This document shows positions 50,079-60,063 of a stretch of 64,000 nt of DNA, piece by piece (position 1 is the stretch's first letter; the number at the start of each line of letters is the position of its first letter). The stretch is from the NCBI GenBank assembly GCA_905221605.1, contig CAJNDS010002183.1, positions 35,001-99,000 on the forward strand, given 5' to 3'. The notes beneath the pieces were generated by a model. That model did no database searches. It was not told the origin of the DNA and saw nothing but the letters and a program-made list of their open reading frames with translations. The stretch comes from Symbiodinium natans. Taxonomy: Eukaryota; Sar; Dinophyceae; Suessiales; Symbiodiniaceae. The position numbers and the translations under genes are program-made.

Positions 50079-50151
50079 ACCGGCAAGCTCCTGCAGCCCC
50101 AGGCCGAAGGGAACTTTAAGGAGGCCTTTGATGCGGCAGCGGGGCCCAAGG
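50079..50151 (+). CDS. Internal exon
   Basis: CCTCAAG| then TGKLLQPQAEGNFKEAFDAA AGPK, donor G|GTTTAGGG. Helical, with good codon composition. An open frame continues a few codons to the left (TNLK). Confidence 0.6.
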
Positions 50152-50630
50152 GTTTAGGGTTTAGGGTTTAGGGTTTCTGTTGTTGGGGTTTTGTGCTTTT
50201 TGGGGATTTAGGGCTTCAGGGGCCTGGGTTGAGGGTTTTGGGGCTTGGGGAGGGAGGGGGGGAGGGGCGGGGTTGGGGTTTAGCTATCTATATATATATA
50301 TATATATCTACAATGTGTGTACGAATATGCATGGTTATATGTGTGTACATATTTTTTTGTTTTCGTGGGTTTGGTATAGTGTAGTATAGTGCAGTATAGT
50401 ACTAGCCTTGAGGGATGGTCCGCACCCCTAAAGGCACACCTGCTTAAGCGCTCCTCAACCCTAAACCCTTGGCCGAACATCAATCCGAAGCCCGAAAAAC
50501 CTAAACCCTAAGCCCGAAACTCTTGAGCCCGAAACTCTTTACCCAAAACCTAAACCCTAAACCCTAAACCCTAAACCCTAAACCCTAAACCCTAAACCCT
50601 AAACCCTAAACCCTAAACCCCAATCCCTCA

Positions 50631-50720
50631 ATGCTGACATCCGAGGCAAGGGGCTTCCTTGAGGAGTTTGCGCCCGACGGTGGCCTGCTCTGCGCCCCAG
50701 AAGTCAGAGGATGCCGCGAG
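50631..50720 (+). CDS. Probable first exon
   Basis: ATG directly after a CCCTAAA tract: MLTSEARGFLEEFAPDGGLL CAPEVRGCRE, donor |GTTTAGGG. The block 50,913-50,990 (GTCCCCAG|) is open in three frames, and its phase-0 continuation (KGLHGSQGR*) is short. CCCTAAA upstream and TTTAGGG downstream is the typical exon setting. Confidence 0.6.
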
Positions 50721-51461
50721 GTTTAGGGACCTCAAGGTCTCAGAGGGCTCCTGGGGTTTAGGGTTTAGGGTTTAGGGTTTAGGGGTTTAGGGGTTTAGGG
50801 GTTTAGGGTTTAGGGTTTAGGGTTTAGGGTTTAGGGGTTTAGGGTTTAGGGTTTCGGGGTTTCGGGGTTTCGGGGCTTCGGGGTTTAGAGGTTTAGGGGT
50901 CCCCAGAAGGGTCTTCATGGTTCGCAAGGGCGTTAACCAATCAGGGTGCAGCGCACCCTAACCCAACCCGTAAGCCCCTGTGATACCAGCCCTGTACGCG
51001 CCACAAGCTATAAGCTCTGCAAGCCTGCAAGCCCTAGAAGCCCGAAAAGCCCATAACCCCTATAAGTTCAAAGCTTATGGATCTTAAACCTCAAACTTTC
51101 AACTGAAAGCCTAACCCCTAACCCCAGTTAGATCCTCAGTGCTTTGGGTTATGCCCTGGGGAGGGGTCGAAGTGAATGAAACGTTAGGAGCCTAGGCCCC
51201 AAGCTGTCGTCTAGGGGGTTTGGGGCTTACGGGGGGTTTAGGGTTTGGGGTTTAGGGTTTAGGGTTTAGGGTTTAGGAGGCTTAGGAGTTTTGAAGTTTA
51301 GGTGGGTTTAGGGTTTCGGAGTTTCGGGGTTTCGGGTTCAGGGTGTCGGGCTCAAGGCTTTGGGTTTAGGAGTTTAGGGGATTTTGGGCTTTGGGTCGAA
51401 GCCCCAAGCTGACCCAAAGCTCTAGTCCGTCAGCTTTTTTGGGCTTACTGTGCGCATGCAG

Positions 51462-51523
51462 GAAGAACAATCGTAGTCATGGCCTATTACCGAGCAGTAA
51501 ATCACCTTGACCCTAAACCCTAA
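51462..51523 (+). CDS. Terminal exon ending in the repeat
   Basis: GCGCATGCAG| then two bases and RTIVVMAYYRAVNHLDPKP*, with the stop in CCCTAAG. A GTAAAT at 51,497 could be a donor instead. Confidence 0.5.
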
Positions 51524-51651
51524 GCCCTAAACCCTAAACCCCAACCCCAAACCCCAAACCCTAAACACTAAACCCTCAGCCATCCTCAGCCCTAAGCCAT
51601 ACATGGTATGTATATATATATATATACACATATATATATGTATGCCTCCAG

Positions 51652-52035
51652 TCAAGGCCCGAGCCGGACGATGCAAGCGACGGCGCGAGCACCTGGAGGG
51701 AGTTGGGTGCACTGAGGGCATCGCGCGAACTTCAGGGTTACCCTAAACCCTAAACCCTAAACCCTAAACCCTAAACCCTAAACCCTAAACCCTAAACCCT
51801 AAGCCCTAACCCCTAGACTCAAAACCCTAAACCCTAAACCCTAAACCCTAAACCCTAGACCCTAAACCCTAAACCCTAAACCCTAGGGTTTTGGGCTTGC
51901 GGGTATAGGGTTTAGGGTTTAAGTAGGTAGAGAGGTCATAGGGTTTAGGGTCCAGGGCTGGTGGGTCCAAGGCAATTTGCAGGTCTTGTGTTGGACAGCA
52001 AACAAGGAAGGAAAGGCCTAAACCCTAAACCCTAA
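51652..52035 (+). CDS. Two-exon gene end
   Basis: Exon 51,652-51,736 (GCCTCCAG| ... G|GTTACCC) encodes SRPEPDDASDGASTWRELGA LRASRELQ. Exon 51,983-52,035 (ATTTGCAG|) completes a Gly and encodes LVLDSKQGRKGLNPKP*, with stop and tail from CCCTAAA. The phase agrees. TA microsatellite just upstream (51,609-51,640). Confidence 0.6.
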
Positions 52036-52284
52036 ACCCTAAACCCTAAACCCTAAACCCTAACCCTAAACCCTAAACCCTAAACCCTCAACCCTCAACC
52101 CTCAAGCCTAAACCCTAAACCCTAAGCCCTAAACCCTAAACCCTAAACCCTAAACCCTAAACCCTAAACCCTAAATCCTAAACCCTAAACCCTAAACCCT
52201 AAACCCTAAACCCTAAACCCTAAACTAATTCAGGTGGCTAGATCCCAGACAGAAGCCTTACATCTCATATCCCTTTCATTTTTC

Positions 52285-52421
52285 TAAGGGTGGTTTCATA
52301 GGCAGTGAGCATGGTCCCTTACCTTCTTTAAGGGGTTCTGAAGTACGGGCCCTGTGGGTTTTTATAGGGTATATAAGTCTATAAGGGGTACCCTTCTAAG
52401 GGGACCATGTAACTACCCTAA
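52285..52421. mobile_element. Family B hairpin element
   Basis: CTAAGGGTGGTTTCAT and ATGTAACTACCCTAAG form the imperfect ends. Internal ACCTTCTTTAAGGGGTTCTG and AGTACGGGCCC, then TATATAAGTCTATAAGGGGT. Another copy, with the same plan, is at 56,779-56,920. Confidence 0.75.
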
Positions 52422-52434
52422 GAGTTTACCCCAG

Positions 52435-52487
52435 ACAAGCCTTTATGTAAGCCCGTAGAGCTGCTCCTTAGCACATCTTGGTGGTGA
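52435..52487 (+). CDS. Candidate terminal exon
   Basis: TTACCCCAG| then two bases and KPLCKPVELLLSTSWW, TGA; or donor TG|GTGAGG at 52,484. The acceptor is 14 bp from the family B right end. Confidence 0.4.
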
Positions 52488-52706
52488 GGATGCGAGCTCG
52501 GGTATTCTGGTTTAGGATTTAGGATTTAGGGTTTAGGGTTTCGGGTTTAGGATTTAGGGTTTAGGGTTTCGGGTTTAGGGTTTAGGGTTTCGGGCCCAAC
52601 CTTGGGTTCAGAGGCGCTGCTTCAGCTTGAGTAGGGAAATCTGATGCAAGGCAGATTTCAATTCAAGTGTTTATGGCCTAGGGCGTCGGGCTGTTGGGCT
52701 CTCTAG

Positions 52707-52984
52707 GGTTCGCGACAGAGGGCCAAATAGTGACTTCCAGTCCAACCACACCGGAAACCAGCCCCACAAATCCGAACTTCCAATCTTTGCGGGTTTACGG
52801 TTTAGCGGGCTTGCGAAGCCCTAAATCTTGACACTCCAAACCTGGAGCCTTCAATCCCACAACCCGAAGCTCTAAACCCCAAACCCGTAAATCCCAAGCC
52901 CTGAGCCCTATGATTCGGAGCTTCGAGGCTCGTGTACAGCAGCTGCGAGTAGATCCACCAAAGAAACCCCTAACACAACCCTAA
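52707..52984 (+). CDS. Exon plus probable last exon
   Basis: Exon 52,707-52,792 (GCTCTCTAG| ... G|GTTTACGG) encodes VRDRGPNSDFQSNHTGNQPH KSELPIFA. The block 52,921-52,984 (GATTCGGAG|) reads best as FEARVQQLRVDPPKKPLTQP*, but that needs phase 2. The in-phase reading is SRLVYSSCE*. So the two may be separated by an unseen exon. Confidence 0.5.
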
Positions 52985-53348
52985 ACCTTAAACCAGCCCT
53001 CAAAAAACGTACCCGCAAAAACACTACAAACCCTTAAAAACCTTAAGCCTAAACCCAACAGAAGCGAAAACAAAAAGCCTCAACCCAACAGAAGTCCCTT
53101 AACAAGACTACAAGCCTAAAACGCCCTTAGGCCCCAAAAAAAAACACCAACAAAAGCCTCAGCATCCCAGACAAACCCCAACCCTAAACCCTAAACCCTG
53201 AGCCCTAAGCCCTGAGCCCTCAGCTCTACTAAGCCCTAAGCCCCGAACCCTAAACCCTAAACCCTAAACCCTAAACCCTAAACCCTAAACCCTAAACCCT
53301 AAACCCTAAACCCTAAACCCTAAAACCTGGGGGAGAAACCTGGGAGCC

Positions 53349-53866
53349 ATGGCTGCGCATGCGGAGCTTGGCCCCTGGCTTGGGCGTATCGAAGCCCTAC
53401 AGCGGCCGCTGGGCGGGTTTAGGGTTTGGGGTTGGGGTTTTGGGGTTTAGGTTTTAGGGTTTGGGGTTTAGGGTCTTGGGCCTGGGTTTAGGGTGTAGGG
53501 TTTAGGGTTTGGGGTTTAGGGTTTAGGGTTTGGCGTCTGAGGTTTAGGGTTTGGGGTCTAGGGTTTAGGGTTTGGGGTTTAGGGTTTGGGGTTTGTTTAG
53601 GGCTTAAGGTTTAGGGTTTATAGTGCCTTTACTTGCTTAGCCAGTAAGTGAACTTTTAAACTTTCCGGGTTTCCTGATTCAGTAGGAGCAAGAAAGTTTA
53701 ACTTTTTCTCCTTGGTGATTGGAGAAGTAAGTTTAGGGTTTAGGGTATTTGGGTTGAGGAAACTTAGGCTTTCTGGTTTAGGGCTTGATCGGGCGTACGT
53801 TTACGGCAAGAGGGTTTTGGGTGTGGAGGAGCAGCCTCCAGATGGGGTCGTCGGCATAGTCCCTAA
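53349..53866 (+). CDS. Short two-exon gene or first exon
   Basis: GGGAGCCATGGCT is a good start; MAAHAELGPWLGRIEALQRP LG, donor GG|GTTTAGGG. The block 53,842-53,866 (CCTCCAG|) completes a Gly in phase and reads WGRRHSP*, stop in CCCTAAA. The first exon is convincing; the second may be chance. The intron has an AACTTTTAAACTTTC / GAAAGTTTAACTTTT hairpin (53,650-53,712). Confidence 0.55.
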
Positions 53867-54008
53867 ACTAATCCCTAAACCCTAAACCCCAAACCCTAAA
53901 CCCTAAACTCTAAACCCTAAACCCCAAACCCCAAACCCTGCTGGCATGAGCCAGTTCAAGAACCCCCAGCCCTAAGCCCTCAGTAAAGGGGTCCCGCAGA
54001 CAGAACCC

Positions 54009-54041
<33 letters not shown>

Positions 54042-54365
54042 GGCAAAAAAACAAATTAAAAAGCCCCAAAGGCCCAAACCATACGCGCGTTCACTCTGAA
54101 AGTTAGTGTTTAGGGTTGGGTTTAGGGTTTAGGGTTTAGGGTTTAGGGTTTAGGGTTTGGGGTTTAGGGTTTAGGGTTTAGGGCTTAGGGCTGAGGGTTT
54201 AGGGTTTAGGGTTTAGGGTTTAGGGTTTAGGGCTTAGGGCTTAGGGCTTAAGGTTTAAGGTTTAGGGTTCAGGGTTCAGGGTTTAGTGTGAGGGTTTAGG
54301 GTTTAGAGTTCAGGGTTAAGGGTTAGGGTTTAGGATCCCCAAACCCCATGAACCCCTAAACCCAG

Positions 54366-54682
54366 AACCTCAATACCCGCTGGAAGCCTGCACATCAAAG
54401 GATGCATTGGGGTCAGTGCACAGAGATGCCAACCATGCTGGCGGATTCCTGGTTTAGATCTAAGACCTCAAACCCATCAGGGTTTAGGGTTTAGGGTTTA
54501 GGGCTTAGGGTTTGGGGATTGGGGATTGGGGTTGAGTGTTTCAGGATTACAAGGTCTAGGGCATGTGGGGTATAGGATAGCATAGGGCTTGTCAAAGCTA
54601 CCTGGGGCTGCCGTGGCGCTTTGGGGTAAAATGGAGGTGCCCGCAAAACCGTCGATTTCAGTACTGAGAAGCAAAATCCTAG
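54366..54682 (+). CDS. Internal exon and possible micro-exon
   Basis: Exon 54,366-54,451 (AAACCCAG| ... TG|GTTTAG) encodes NLNTRWKPAHQRMHWGQCTE MPTMLADS. A 21-nt block, 54,662-54,682 (TTTCAG| ... AG|GTTCTC), continues in phase as TEKQNP. The first is well supported, the second weakly. Confidence 0.55.
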
Positions 54683-55038
54683 GTTCTCCCCTGCGTTCTA
54701 AGCTTTTTGATGGCTTTGGGGGGTTCCTCGGGGACGTGGGTTGATCAAGGTTGGGGGTCTTCAGGGATTTGGAGTTCAGGGCTTTGCAGGGTTGAGAGTC
54801 TGGAGCTTGAGAGTTTGGAGTTTAGTGCTGCAGGGTTTAGAGTTTGGTGTTAAGGTCTCGGGTTCGGGCTCTGATGTGTTTCCGTACTGATTTAGTCATC
54901 AGAGCCTGGCTAGAGAGACACTTTTGGGAGGGCTGACAGGTGTACCTGGGTCTCCACTGTATTTTCCTTACATACCTAAACCCTAAACCTCTTTGAAGAC
55001 ACGTCGAGATTTTAGTGAGGGTATCCTCCATTCCTCAG

Positions 55039-55154
55039 TCATGAGGCCCCGTGTCTTCGGAGGGCCTAAGATCATCGCAGCTATGGGAAGGGATGGGAAG
55101 GGCAGTGGAAAAGCCACGAGTCAGCCCATCGAGCCTCGTTCCAGTGTAGTCTAA
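55039..55154 (+). CDS. 37-codon ORF or terminal exon
   Basis: CATTCCTCAG| then TC and MRPRVFGGPKIIAAMGRDGK, GSGKATSQPIEPRSSVV, TAA. Gly/Lys-rich (GRDGKGSGKAT). It may be a first-and-only coding exon, with the AG as a trans-splice or intron acceptor. Confidence 0.5.
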
Positions 55155-55310
55155 GGCACGAGGAAGGAGCTTCGGACCTCTTCAGTTCTGGTTTAGGGTT
55201 TAGGGTTTAGGGTTTAGGGTTTAGGGTTAGGGTTTAGGGTTTAGGGTTTAGGGTTTAGGGTTTAGGGTTCTCTCAGCCCGAAACCCCTTATAAACCCTTC
55301 ACATCGGCAG

Positions 55311-55564
55311 CCGAGGCCCTGCATCGACCCCACCTCTCCGAGACCCCAAAGCCGATACTCTGCAGCCCCAAGCCTCGGCGCAGCAAGGATTGGCTCTACC
55401 TGGGCGGGAACCTGGGTGGTGATGAGAACTGGCAGCGATGGCTGACGGCTCAGGGATGTAGGATTCAGCATCCTCCGCAAAGTGGGCCCCCCCCTGCTCC
55501 CAAAGCCCGAGTGCCTAGAGGCCTTCTCGCCCGAAAGTTACGACCCTCAGCCCTGATCATATAA
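55311..55564 (+). CDS. Large terminal exon, 83 codons
   Basis: ACATCGGCAG| then two bases and EALHRPHLSETPKPILCSPK, PRRSKDWLYLGGNLGGDENW, QRWLTAQGCRIQHPPQSGPP, PAPKARVPRGLLARKLRPSA and LII, TAA at 55,562-55,564. Tryptophan-rich centre, basic Pro-rich tail. Its length makes chance openness unlikely, though a second frame is open for 45 codons. No ATG, so it needs upstream exons; none was linked. Not recognised. Confidence 0.65.
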
Positions 55565-55803
55565 GCTATGTACCCAACAGATACATAGTTTTCGCCCGAG
55601 ACAGTAATTCCACCCCAAACCCTGCGTTGCCTCCACTCTACTTGCACTTTCTCTGCTGATGAGAAGTAGGGTTCAGCGTTTCGGGTTGTGGGTATCTTCC
55701 CTATAAACCCTAAACCCTAAACCCTAAACCCTAAACCCCAAACCCTAAACACCAAACCCCAAACCCCAAACCCTAAACCCTAAACCCTTTTTTAACCCTG
55801 TAG

Positions 55804-55870
55804 AAACGGCGTCCATGTTGAAGCCCATCTGACTGGAATGTGTGTGAAGGTTGATATCGTAGCTACATAG
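55804..55870 (+). CDS. Terminal exon
   Basis: TTAACCCTGTAG| then one base and NGVHVEAHLTGMCVKVDIVA T, TAG. Alternating hydrophobic pattern, as in a beta strand. Confidence 0.5.
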
Positions 55871-56085
55871 GGGTTCATAAGGTGGGGTAGCTATTTGCGA
55901 CGGCTAGGGTTCAGAGTTTGTTCAGGTTCTTTGGGGTCTAGGGTTTAGGCCCTAAACCCTAAACCCTAAACCCTAAACCCTAACCCTAAACCCTAAACCC
56001 TAAACCCTAAACCCTAAACCCTAAACCCTAAACCCTAAACCCTAAACCCTAAACCCTAAACCCTAAACCCTAAACTCTAAACTCT

Positions 56086-56184
56086 ATGTCTCGGTGGCTT
56101 TGGGACTTGGGCCTCGCGAATCTGAGACCCCAAAGCCTGCTAAACTCGAAGCGGCGGGCCATAAGTTCCCAGTTCCCCACTTAG
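56086..56184 (+). CDS. 32-codon ATG ORF
   Basis: MSRWLWDLGLANLRPQSLLN SKRRAISSQFPT, TAG. It starts right at the end of a CCCTAAACTCTAAA tract. Could be a first exon. Confidence 0.4.
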   Translation: MSRWLWDLGLANLRPQSLLNSKRRAISSQFPT

Positions 56185-56332
56185 AGGTTCGTGGGTTCCT
56201 AAACCCTAAACCCTAAACCCTAAACCCTAAACCCTAAACCCGAAACCCGAAGCCCTGAGCCCTACACCCTAGACCCTAAACCAACATGCGTGAGTAGGGG
56301 TCTTACTATAGCTAGTTACTGAACACTTTCAG

Positions 56333-56492
56333 TGCCTAAAACTTTCAGTGAGAACTACCCATGATTCTCCAGATCCTGAGCCCTGACCCTTTCTAAGCCC
56401 TTTTGGACATCCATGCGAAACTGGCAGAGCTCAAAAATCCCAAACCCCAAGCCCCAAACCCCAAACCCCAAACCCTATATCCTAAACCCTAA
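56333..56492 (+). CDS. Two adjacent coding-like blocks
   Basis: 56,333-56,386 (ACTTTCAG|) reads CLKLSVRTTHDSPDPEP*. 56,398-56,492 (TTCTAAG|) reads LLDIHAKLAELKNPKP, then a repeat-derived tail ending YPKP*. They may be alternative ends of one gene. Confidence 0.4.
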
Positions 56493-56586
56493 ACCCTAAA
56501 CCCTAAACCCTAAACCCTAAACCCTAAACCCTAAACCCTAAACCCTAAACCCTAAACCCCAAACCCTGGACTAGAAGCTGATCCAG

Positions 56587-57151
56587 GCTCGAAGGCGAGG
56601 GCCGCGATGTGACACACATCGTAAATTGCGTCGCCGCGGAGGTGAACTATCCCGTTCCGGCACGCCCCGGAGGTTTAGGGTTTAGGGTTTAGGGTTTGGG
56701 GTTTGGGGTTTAGGGTTTAGGGTTTAGGGTTGGTCAGGGAGAGACAATCCTACACGTAGGATTCAGGACCTTAGGGACTTAGGGCTTTTTACCTAAAATG
56801 GTCCCTGAATGTAGTCCCTCACCTTCTTTAAAGTTTAAAGGGTTCTGATTTATGGGTCCTTGGCTTTTGTGGGGCATATGAGGGGGTATAGAATACTAAG
56901 GGACCGTGAAACTACCCTAATGGCTTGAGGCTGTTATTTTGTGAGGGTTTCAAGGGGCTTTGAAGGCTTTGAATGGTGTGAAGCTTTAGGTGATAATAAG
57001 CCTGGTTGAAGGGCTTAAACCTCAGATGGGTTGGGGCGTTTAGGGCCTTTAGGGTTTAGGGTTTAGGGTGTTTTAGGGTTTAGGGTAAGTCGCACCGGCT
57101 AGCTCTTTTGTATTTTGCAGCATCCCCTCCTCGAGGGATGCCAGGCCAGGG
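56587..57151 (+). CDS. Two-exon segment
   Basis: Exon 56,587-56,672 (GATCCAG| ... G|GTTTAGGG) encodes LEGEGRDVTHIVNCVAAEVN YPVPARPG. Exon 57,121-57,151 (TATTTTGCAG| ... |GTGGGG) completes an Ala in phase and encodes SPPRGMPGQ. The first exon is one of the most protein-like blocks in the window. The intron contains a family B copy (56,779-56,920). Confidence 0.6.
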
Positions 57152-57204
57152 GTGGGGGGGGGGGGGAACCATAGTACCACTAAGGCCCCCACTTGTTAGG
57201 TTCC

Positions 57205-57390
57205 TTAAGTGTAGGTTTGTTTTTCCAAGCAGTAGTCATCGTAACTGTAGTCATTGAAATCATAGAGCACATAGCAATCGTGGTAATCGTCGTCATGACC
57301 GTAGTGCCGACATACAAGCGCGCAGGATTTGGCCCTGGATTTAGTTAGCGGCGGCAAACCATGACATGCTCTCCAAAGTTGTTCTTCTAC
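57205..57390 (-). CDS. Weak minus-strand Tyr/Asp-rich reading frame
   Basis: Open without ATG for about 60 codons: EEQLWRACHGLPPLTKSRAK, then HYGHDDDYHDCYVLYDFNDY and SYDDYCLEKQTYT*. It partly reflects a degenerate GTAGTCATC repeat on the plus strand, so it may be low-complexity chance. Confidence 0.25.
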   Translation of the reverse strand, partial: VEEQLWRACHGLPPLTKSRAKSCALVCRHYGHDDDYHDCYVLYDFNDYSYDDYCLEKQTYT

Positions 57391-57588
57391 TGAGGTCTAC
57401 GGTGCATTCTGACTTTTTGAAGGGTGTCATTGCCTTGGGGACCACCCGATCCCCGAAAGAATTTATGGTTCAGATACCTGAATGGGAATTGAAGTGGTCC
57501 AGGATTCCCTAAGCTCATAGCTTAGGGTTTAGGGTTTAGGGTTTAGCTTTGGGTCAGTTATCTGGTAAACTCGCTCAGCAGAGACAGC

Positions 57589-58242
57589 ATGGCTCGGATC
57601 GCCTTGCGCGTTTCGGGCAGCCTTTGCTGCCTTCTTGGCCTTGGGTTTTTGGGCTTCGCTATCTATCTTCAGGCCGTTCCGTGCCCTCTCAAAACGTGCT
57701 TTGTTGTTGATGGGAAGACATCCTTCAGCTACACTCACTCTTACGGGGAGTCAGGGAATGGAGGACCTGAATGGTATGCGCCCGCTGGTACAAGTCCGGC
57801 GGTTTTTGCTCAGCAGTTGACCTTCCAAAATCTCACAGAGCTGGGGCCCCATGAACACTGCGGGTTCATCCAGCGCCATGGGCAGCAACGGTTTGGGTTG
57901 GCTCATGTGGGCTCCTTCAGTTGTACCTGCGCCGAGCCATGCGATGCGCCACCCAGTTCGGGCTACTACATTCCGCCACACCGCTTTGTCAGTAGCATTC
58001 CCAGTTGGATCTGGGATTCGGAGAGGGAGTACATGACACACTACGTCGACGCCTTTCTCCCCTTCCTCACTGTGGTTGCAGTCGCTGGGGGCCTCCTCCT
58101 GCTGATTCTGGGCGCATGTCTTCTCTTCTGTGCCTGGAAGCATCGCGCAGTGGGCAAGCTCAATGCGGGAAGCGGATGCCACGTCTATCAGGGACAGGGG
58201 GAGGCAGGAACCCGCCAGTCTGAGCACAGCAGTGAAGCGTGA
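57589..58242 (+). CDS. Small two-TM (or signal + TM) membrane protein, intronless, 217 aa
   Basis: The only long unbroken gene. ATG in CAGCATGGCTC; the CTCGCTCAG 14 bp upstream could be a spliced-leader acceptor. Residues 8-28 are hydrophobic (GSLCCLLGLGFLGFAIYLQA), a signal anchor or signal peptide. Residues 30-145 form a Cys-containing, probably extracytoplasmic domain (CPLKTC, EHCGF, CTCAEPCDAPP) with one NLT glycosylation-type site. Residues about 154-178 are a strong TM (FLTVVAVAGGLLLLILGACL LFC), followed by WKHRAVGK and a short polar tail. The 8 or so Cys in the central domain suggest disulfides. No heptamers inside. I do not recognise the family. Overlapping minus and shifted frames are shadows. 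Confidence 0.75.
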   Translation: MARIALRVSGSLCCLLGLGFLGFAIYLQAVPCPLKTCFVVDGKTSFSYTHSYGESGNGGPEWYAPAGTSPAVFAQQLTFQNLTELGPHEHCGFIQRHGQQRFGLAHVGSFSCTCAEPCDAPPSSGYYIPPHRFVSSIPSWIWDSEREYMTHYVDAFLPFLTVVAVAGGLLLLILGACLLFCAWKHRAVGKLNAGSGCHVYQGQGEAGTRQSEHSSEA

Positions 58243-58439
58243 CCGGCTTCTTGCGGTATATTGCGTCTCAGTAAGGGTTTAGGGTTTAGGATGTAGGGTG
58301 CACAGGGATGAGGTTCAGTGTGTGTAGGGTCAGGGTGTGTAGACTTTAGGGTTTAGGGTTCAAGGTTCAAGGTTTATTGTGCAAGGCTTGCCTGTCGGAG
58401 TTTTAAGGGCGAGTCTAACGCTTGTTTTCTCGATGAAAC

Positions 58440-58691
58440 ATGACTGTCTGTGTATGGGCGCGTGACAATCTCGCGCCCATGCTGGGGTGGATCCAAAGCA
58501 CAGGATCCGGTTGTTTGCGGGTTGTCGTCAGGAGAATATCTTTTTCATGTTGGCTAGGAAGAACTGCTTCTGTTTTGATGCCCAATCCACTCTCGAAATT
58601 CGGCCCCCTGATGCGCAAAATTGCCAGGGAGACTGTCACTGAGAAAGACACGATGCGAAACGGGCGAGTGTCAAGTTCGAGGAAGCGTTAG
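58440..58691 (+). CDS. 83-aa ORF, strand uncertain
   Basis: ATG, MTVCVWARDNLAPMLGWIQS then ISFSCWLGRTASVLMPNP and KFGPLMRKIARETVTEKDTM RNGRVSSSRKR, TAG. The opposite strand (58,415-58,651; VTVSLAILRIRGPNFESGLG) is about as plausible. No heptamers inside, so one of them is probably real. Confidence 0.4.
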   Translation: MTVCVWARDNLAPMLGWIQSTGSGCLRVVVRRISFSCWLGRTASVLMPNPLSKFGPLMRKIARETVTEKDTMRNGRVSSSRKR

Positions 58692-58894
58692 ATAGCAAGG
58701 CCTCCAAAGTGACCAGAAACTTGCAACTGATATTGTCAACCCCGAACCCTAAACCCTCAACCCTCAACCCTGAACCCCCAAGCCCCAATCTGACGCCAGC
58801 GATGTTTGCGCAGCGCCAGCCATTTGTGTAGGGTTTAGCCCTGAACCCCAAACCCTGCTTCTTGCGTTTTGGGCATTTCAGGTTTAAGAGCTTA

Positions 58895-59116
58895 TCATGG
58901 GTTCCCTTGCTACCCGCCTCTATACTACCCTCCCTAGGTTCCCCCAATAATTAACGCGATTTAGGGATAATTAAGCCGAATTACGTTTATTTAAGGGTTT
59001 GGGGGAGTAGCCCTAAACCCTAAACCCTAAACCCTAATCCCTAAACCCTAATCCCTAATCCCTAAACCCTAAACCCTAAACCCTGTATAGAGGGGGGTAG
59101 TAGAGGAACCCATGAG
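58895..59116. mobile_element. Family D element, copy 3, with telomere-like tract inside
   Basis: CATGGGTTCCCTTGCTACCC with GCCTCTATAC at the left; GTATAGAGGGGGGTAGTAGA with GGAACCCATG at the right, about 27 paired bases. The middle has TTAACGCGATTTAGGGATAA, then a CCCTAAA/CCCTAAT array. Best-preserved D copy. Confidence 0.75.
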
Positions 59117-59168
59117 TTTCGGGGCTTCCGCGCTTGGGTTTGTTAGGCGGGGTCTCGAGCTTCTCCAG

Positions 59169-59204
59169 GGCGCAGCCTTGGATGCTGAGGCTTATTTATA
59201 GTAG
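59169..59204 (+). CDS. Candidate small exon
   Basis: CTTCTCCAG| then one base and AQPWMLRLIYS, donor AG|GTTTGC. Confidence 0.35.
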
Positions 59205-59444
59205 GTTTGCTGGGGTTTAGGGTTTAGGGCTTAGGGCTTGGGGTTTAGGGCTTAGGGTTTAGGCTTGATGGCCTGAGTCTTTAAAGTCTTGAAGCTTTCC
59301 TTGCGTAGACTCAGGTTTTTGGTTTTCTTCTTCATCGTCCTCAAGTCTTTAAAAACTGCAAAGCCCCACACCCCTAAAATCCCGCAACCCTAAACCCTAA
59401 ACCCTAAACCCTGGAAACATAAATCGCTCCCAACCGTCCGATCC

Positions 59445-59528
59445 ATGAGCCAGGCGAAGGTGCAGATGCTTCGCCTGCGTGCCGAAGACGATGCCACATA
59501 TGTCGCCGCGCAGCACTGTGCGGATTGA
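59445..59528 (+). CDS. Terminal exon or short ORF
   Basis: MSQAKVQMLRLRAEDDATYV AAQHCAD, TGA; an AG at 59,452 would start it at AKVQ. Strongly protein-like, helical and charged. Followed by a GT microsatellite (59,538-59,568). Confidence 0.55.
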   Translation: MSQAKVQMLRLRAEDDATYVAAQHCAD

Positions 59529-59538
59529 GGGTTTCGGG

Positions 59539-59571
<33 letters not shown>

Positions 59572-59958
59572 TGTGTGCCTTACACTTGAAACCCTAAAAC
59601 CTGCCACAAAATCGCTACACCCCGGAAGCCTTCACACCAAGCTCCTGCACCTAGAGCCCTAAACCCTTCAACCCTGAAATCCCGAGATCCTGAACCCCTA
59701 AACCTTACGCCCAAAGTCCCAAATCCCCAAATGCTTAACACGCTTGAGTCCTCAAAACCTGATACCCCGCAGCCCCTACGCCCCAAACCACCCTAAACCC
59801 TAAACCCTAAACCCTAAACCCTAAACCCTAAACCCTAAACCCTAAACCCTAAACCCTAAACCCTAAACCCTAAACCCTAAACCCTAAACCCTAAACCCTA
59901 AACCCTAAACCCTAAACCCTAAACTAGAGCGAGCTGCGGGTCCTGCGATAAGCAGCAG

Positions 59959-60063
59959 CGAGCGATACCGCGTGGCGCCAGCCCGCGGACGAGCCCGAGC
60001 CGTCCGGCGAAGCCTGGCGAGGGCTCGGGGCCAGTGCGCGCGATGAGCGCGGCCCACGCATAG
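59959..60063 (+). CDS. Candidate terminal exon, Pro/Arg-rich
   Basis: TAAGCAGCAG| then RAIPRGASPRTSPSRPAKPG EGSGPVRAMSAAHA, TAG. Very GC-rich, so the frame is less certain. It is the last exon-like block before the satellite. Confidence 0.4.
   Translation, partial: RAIPRGASPRTSPSRPAKPGEGSGPVRAMSAAHA

Noticed and set aside
57751-58227. 158-codon minus frame opposite the membrane-protein gene
   Set aside because: A shadow of 57,589-58,242. The plus frame has TM segments, Cys pattern and a good start.
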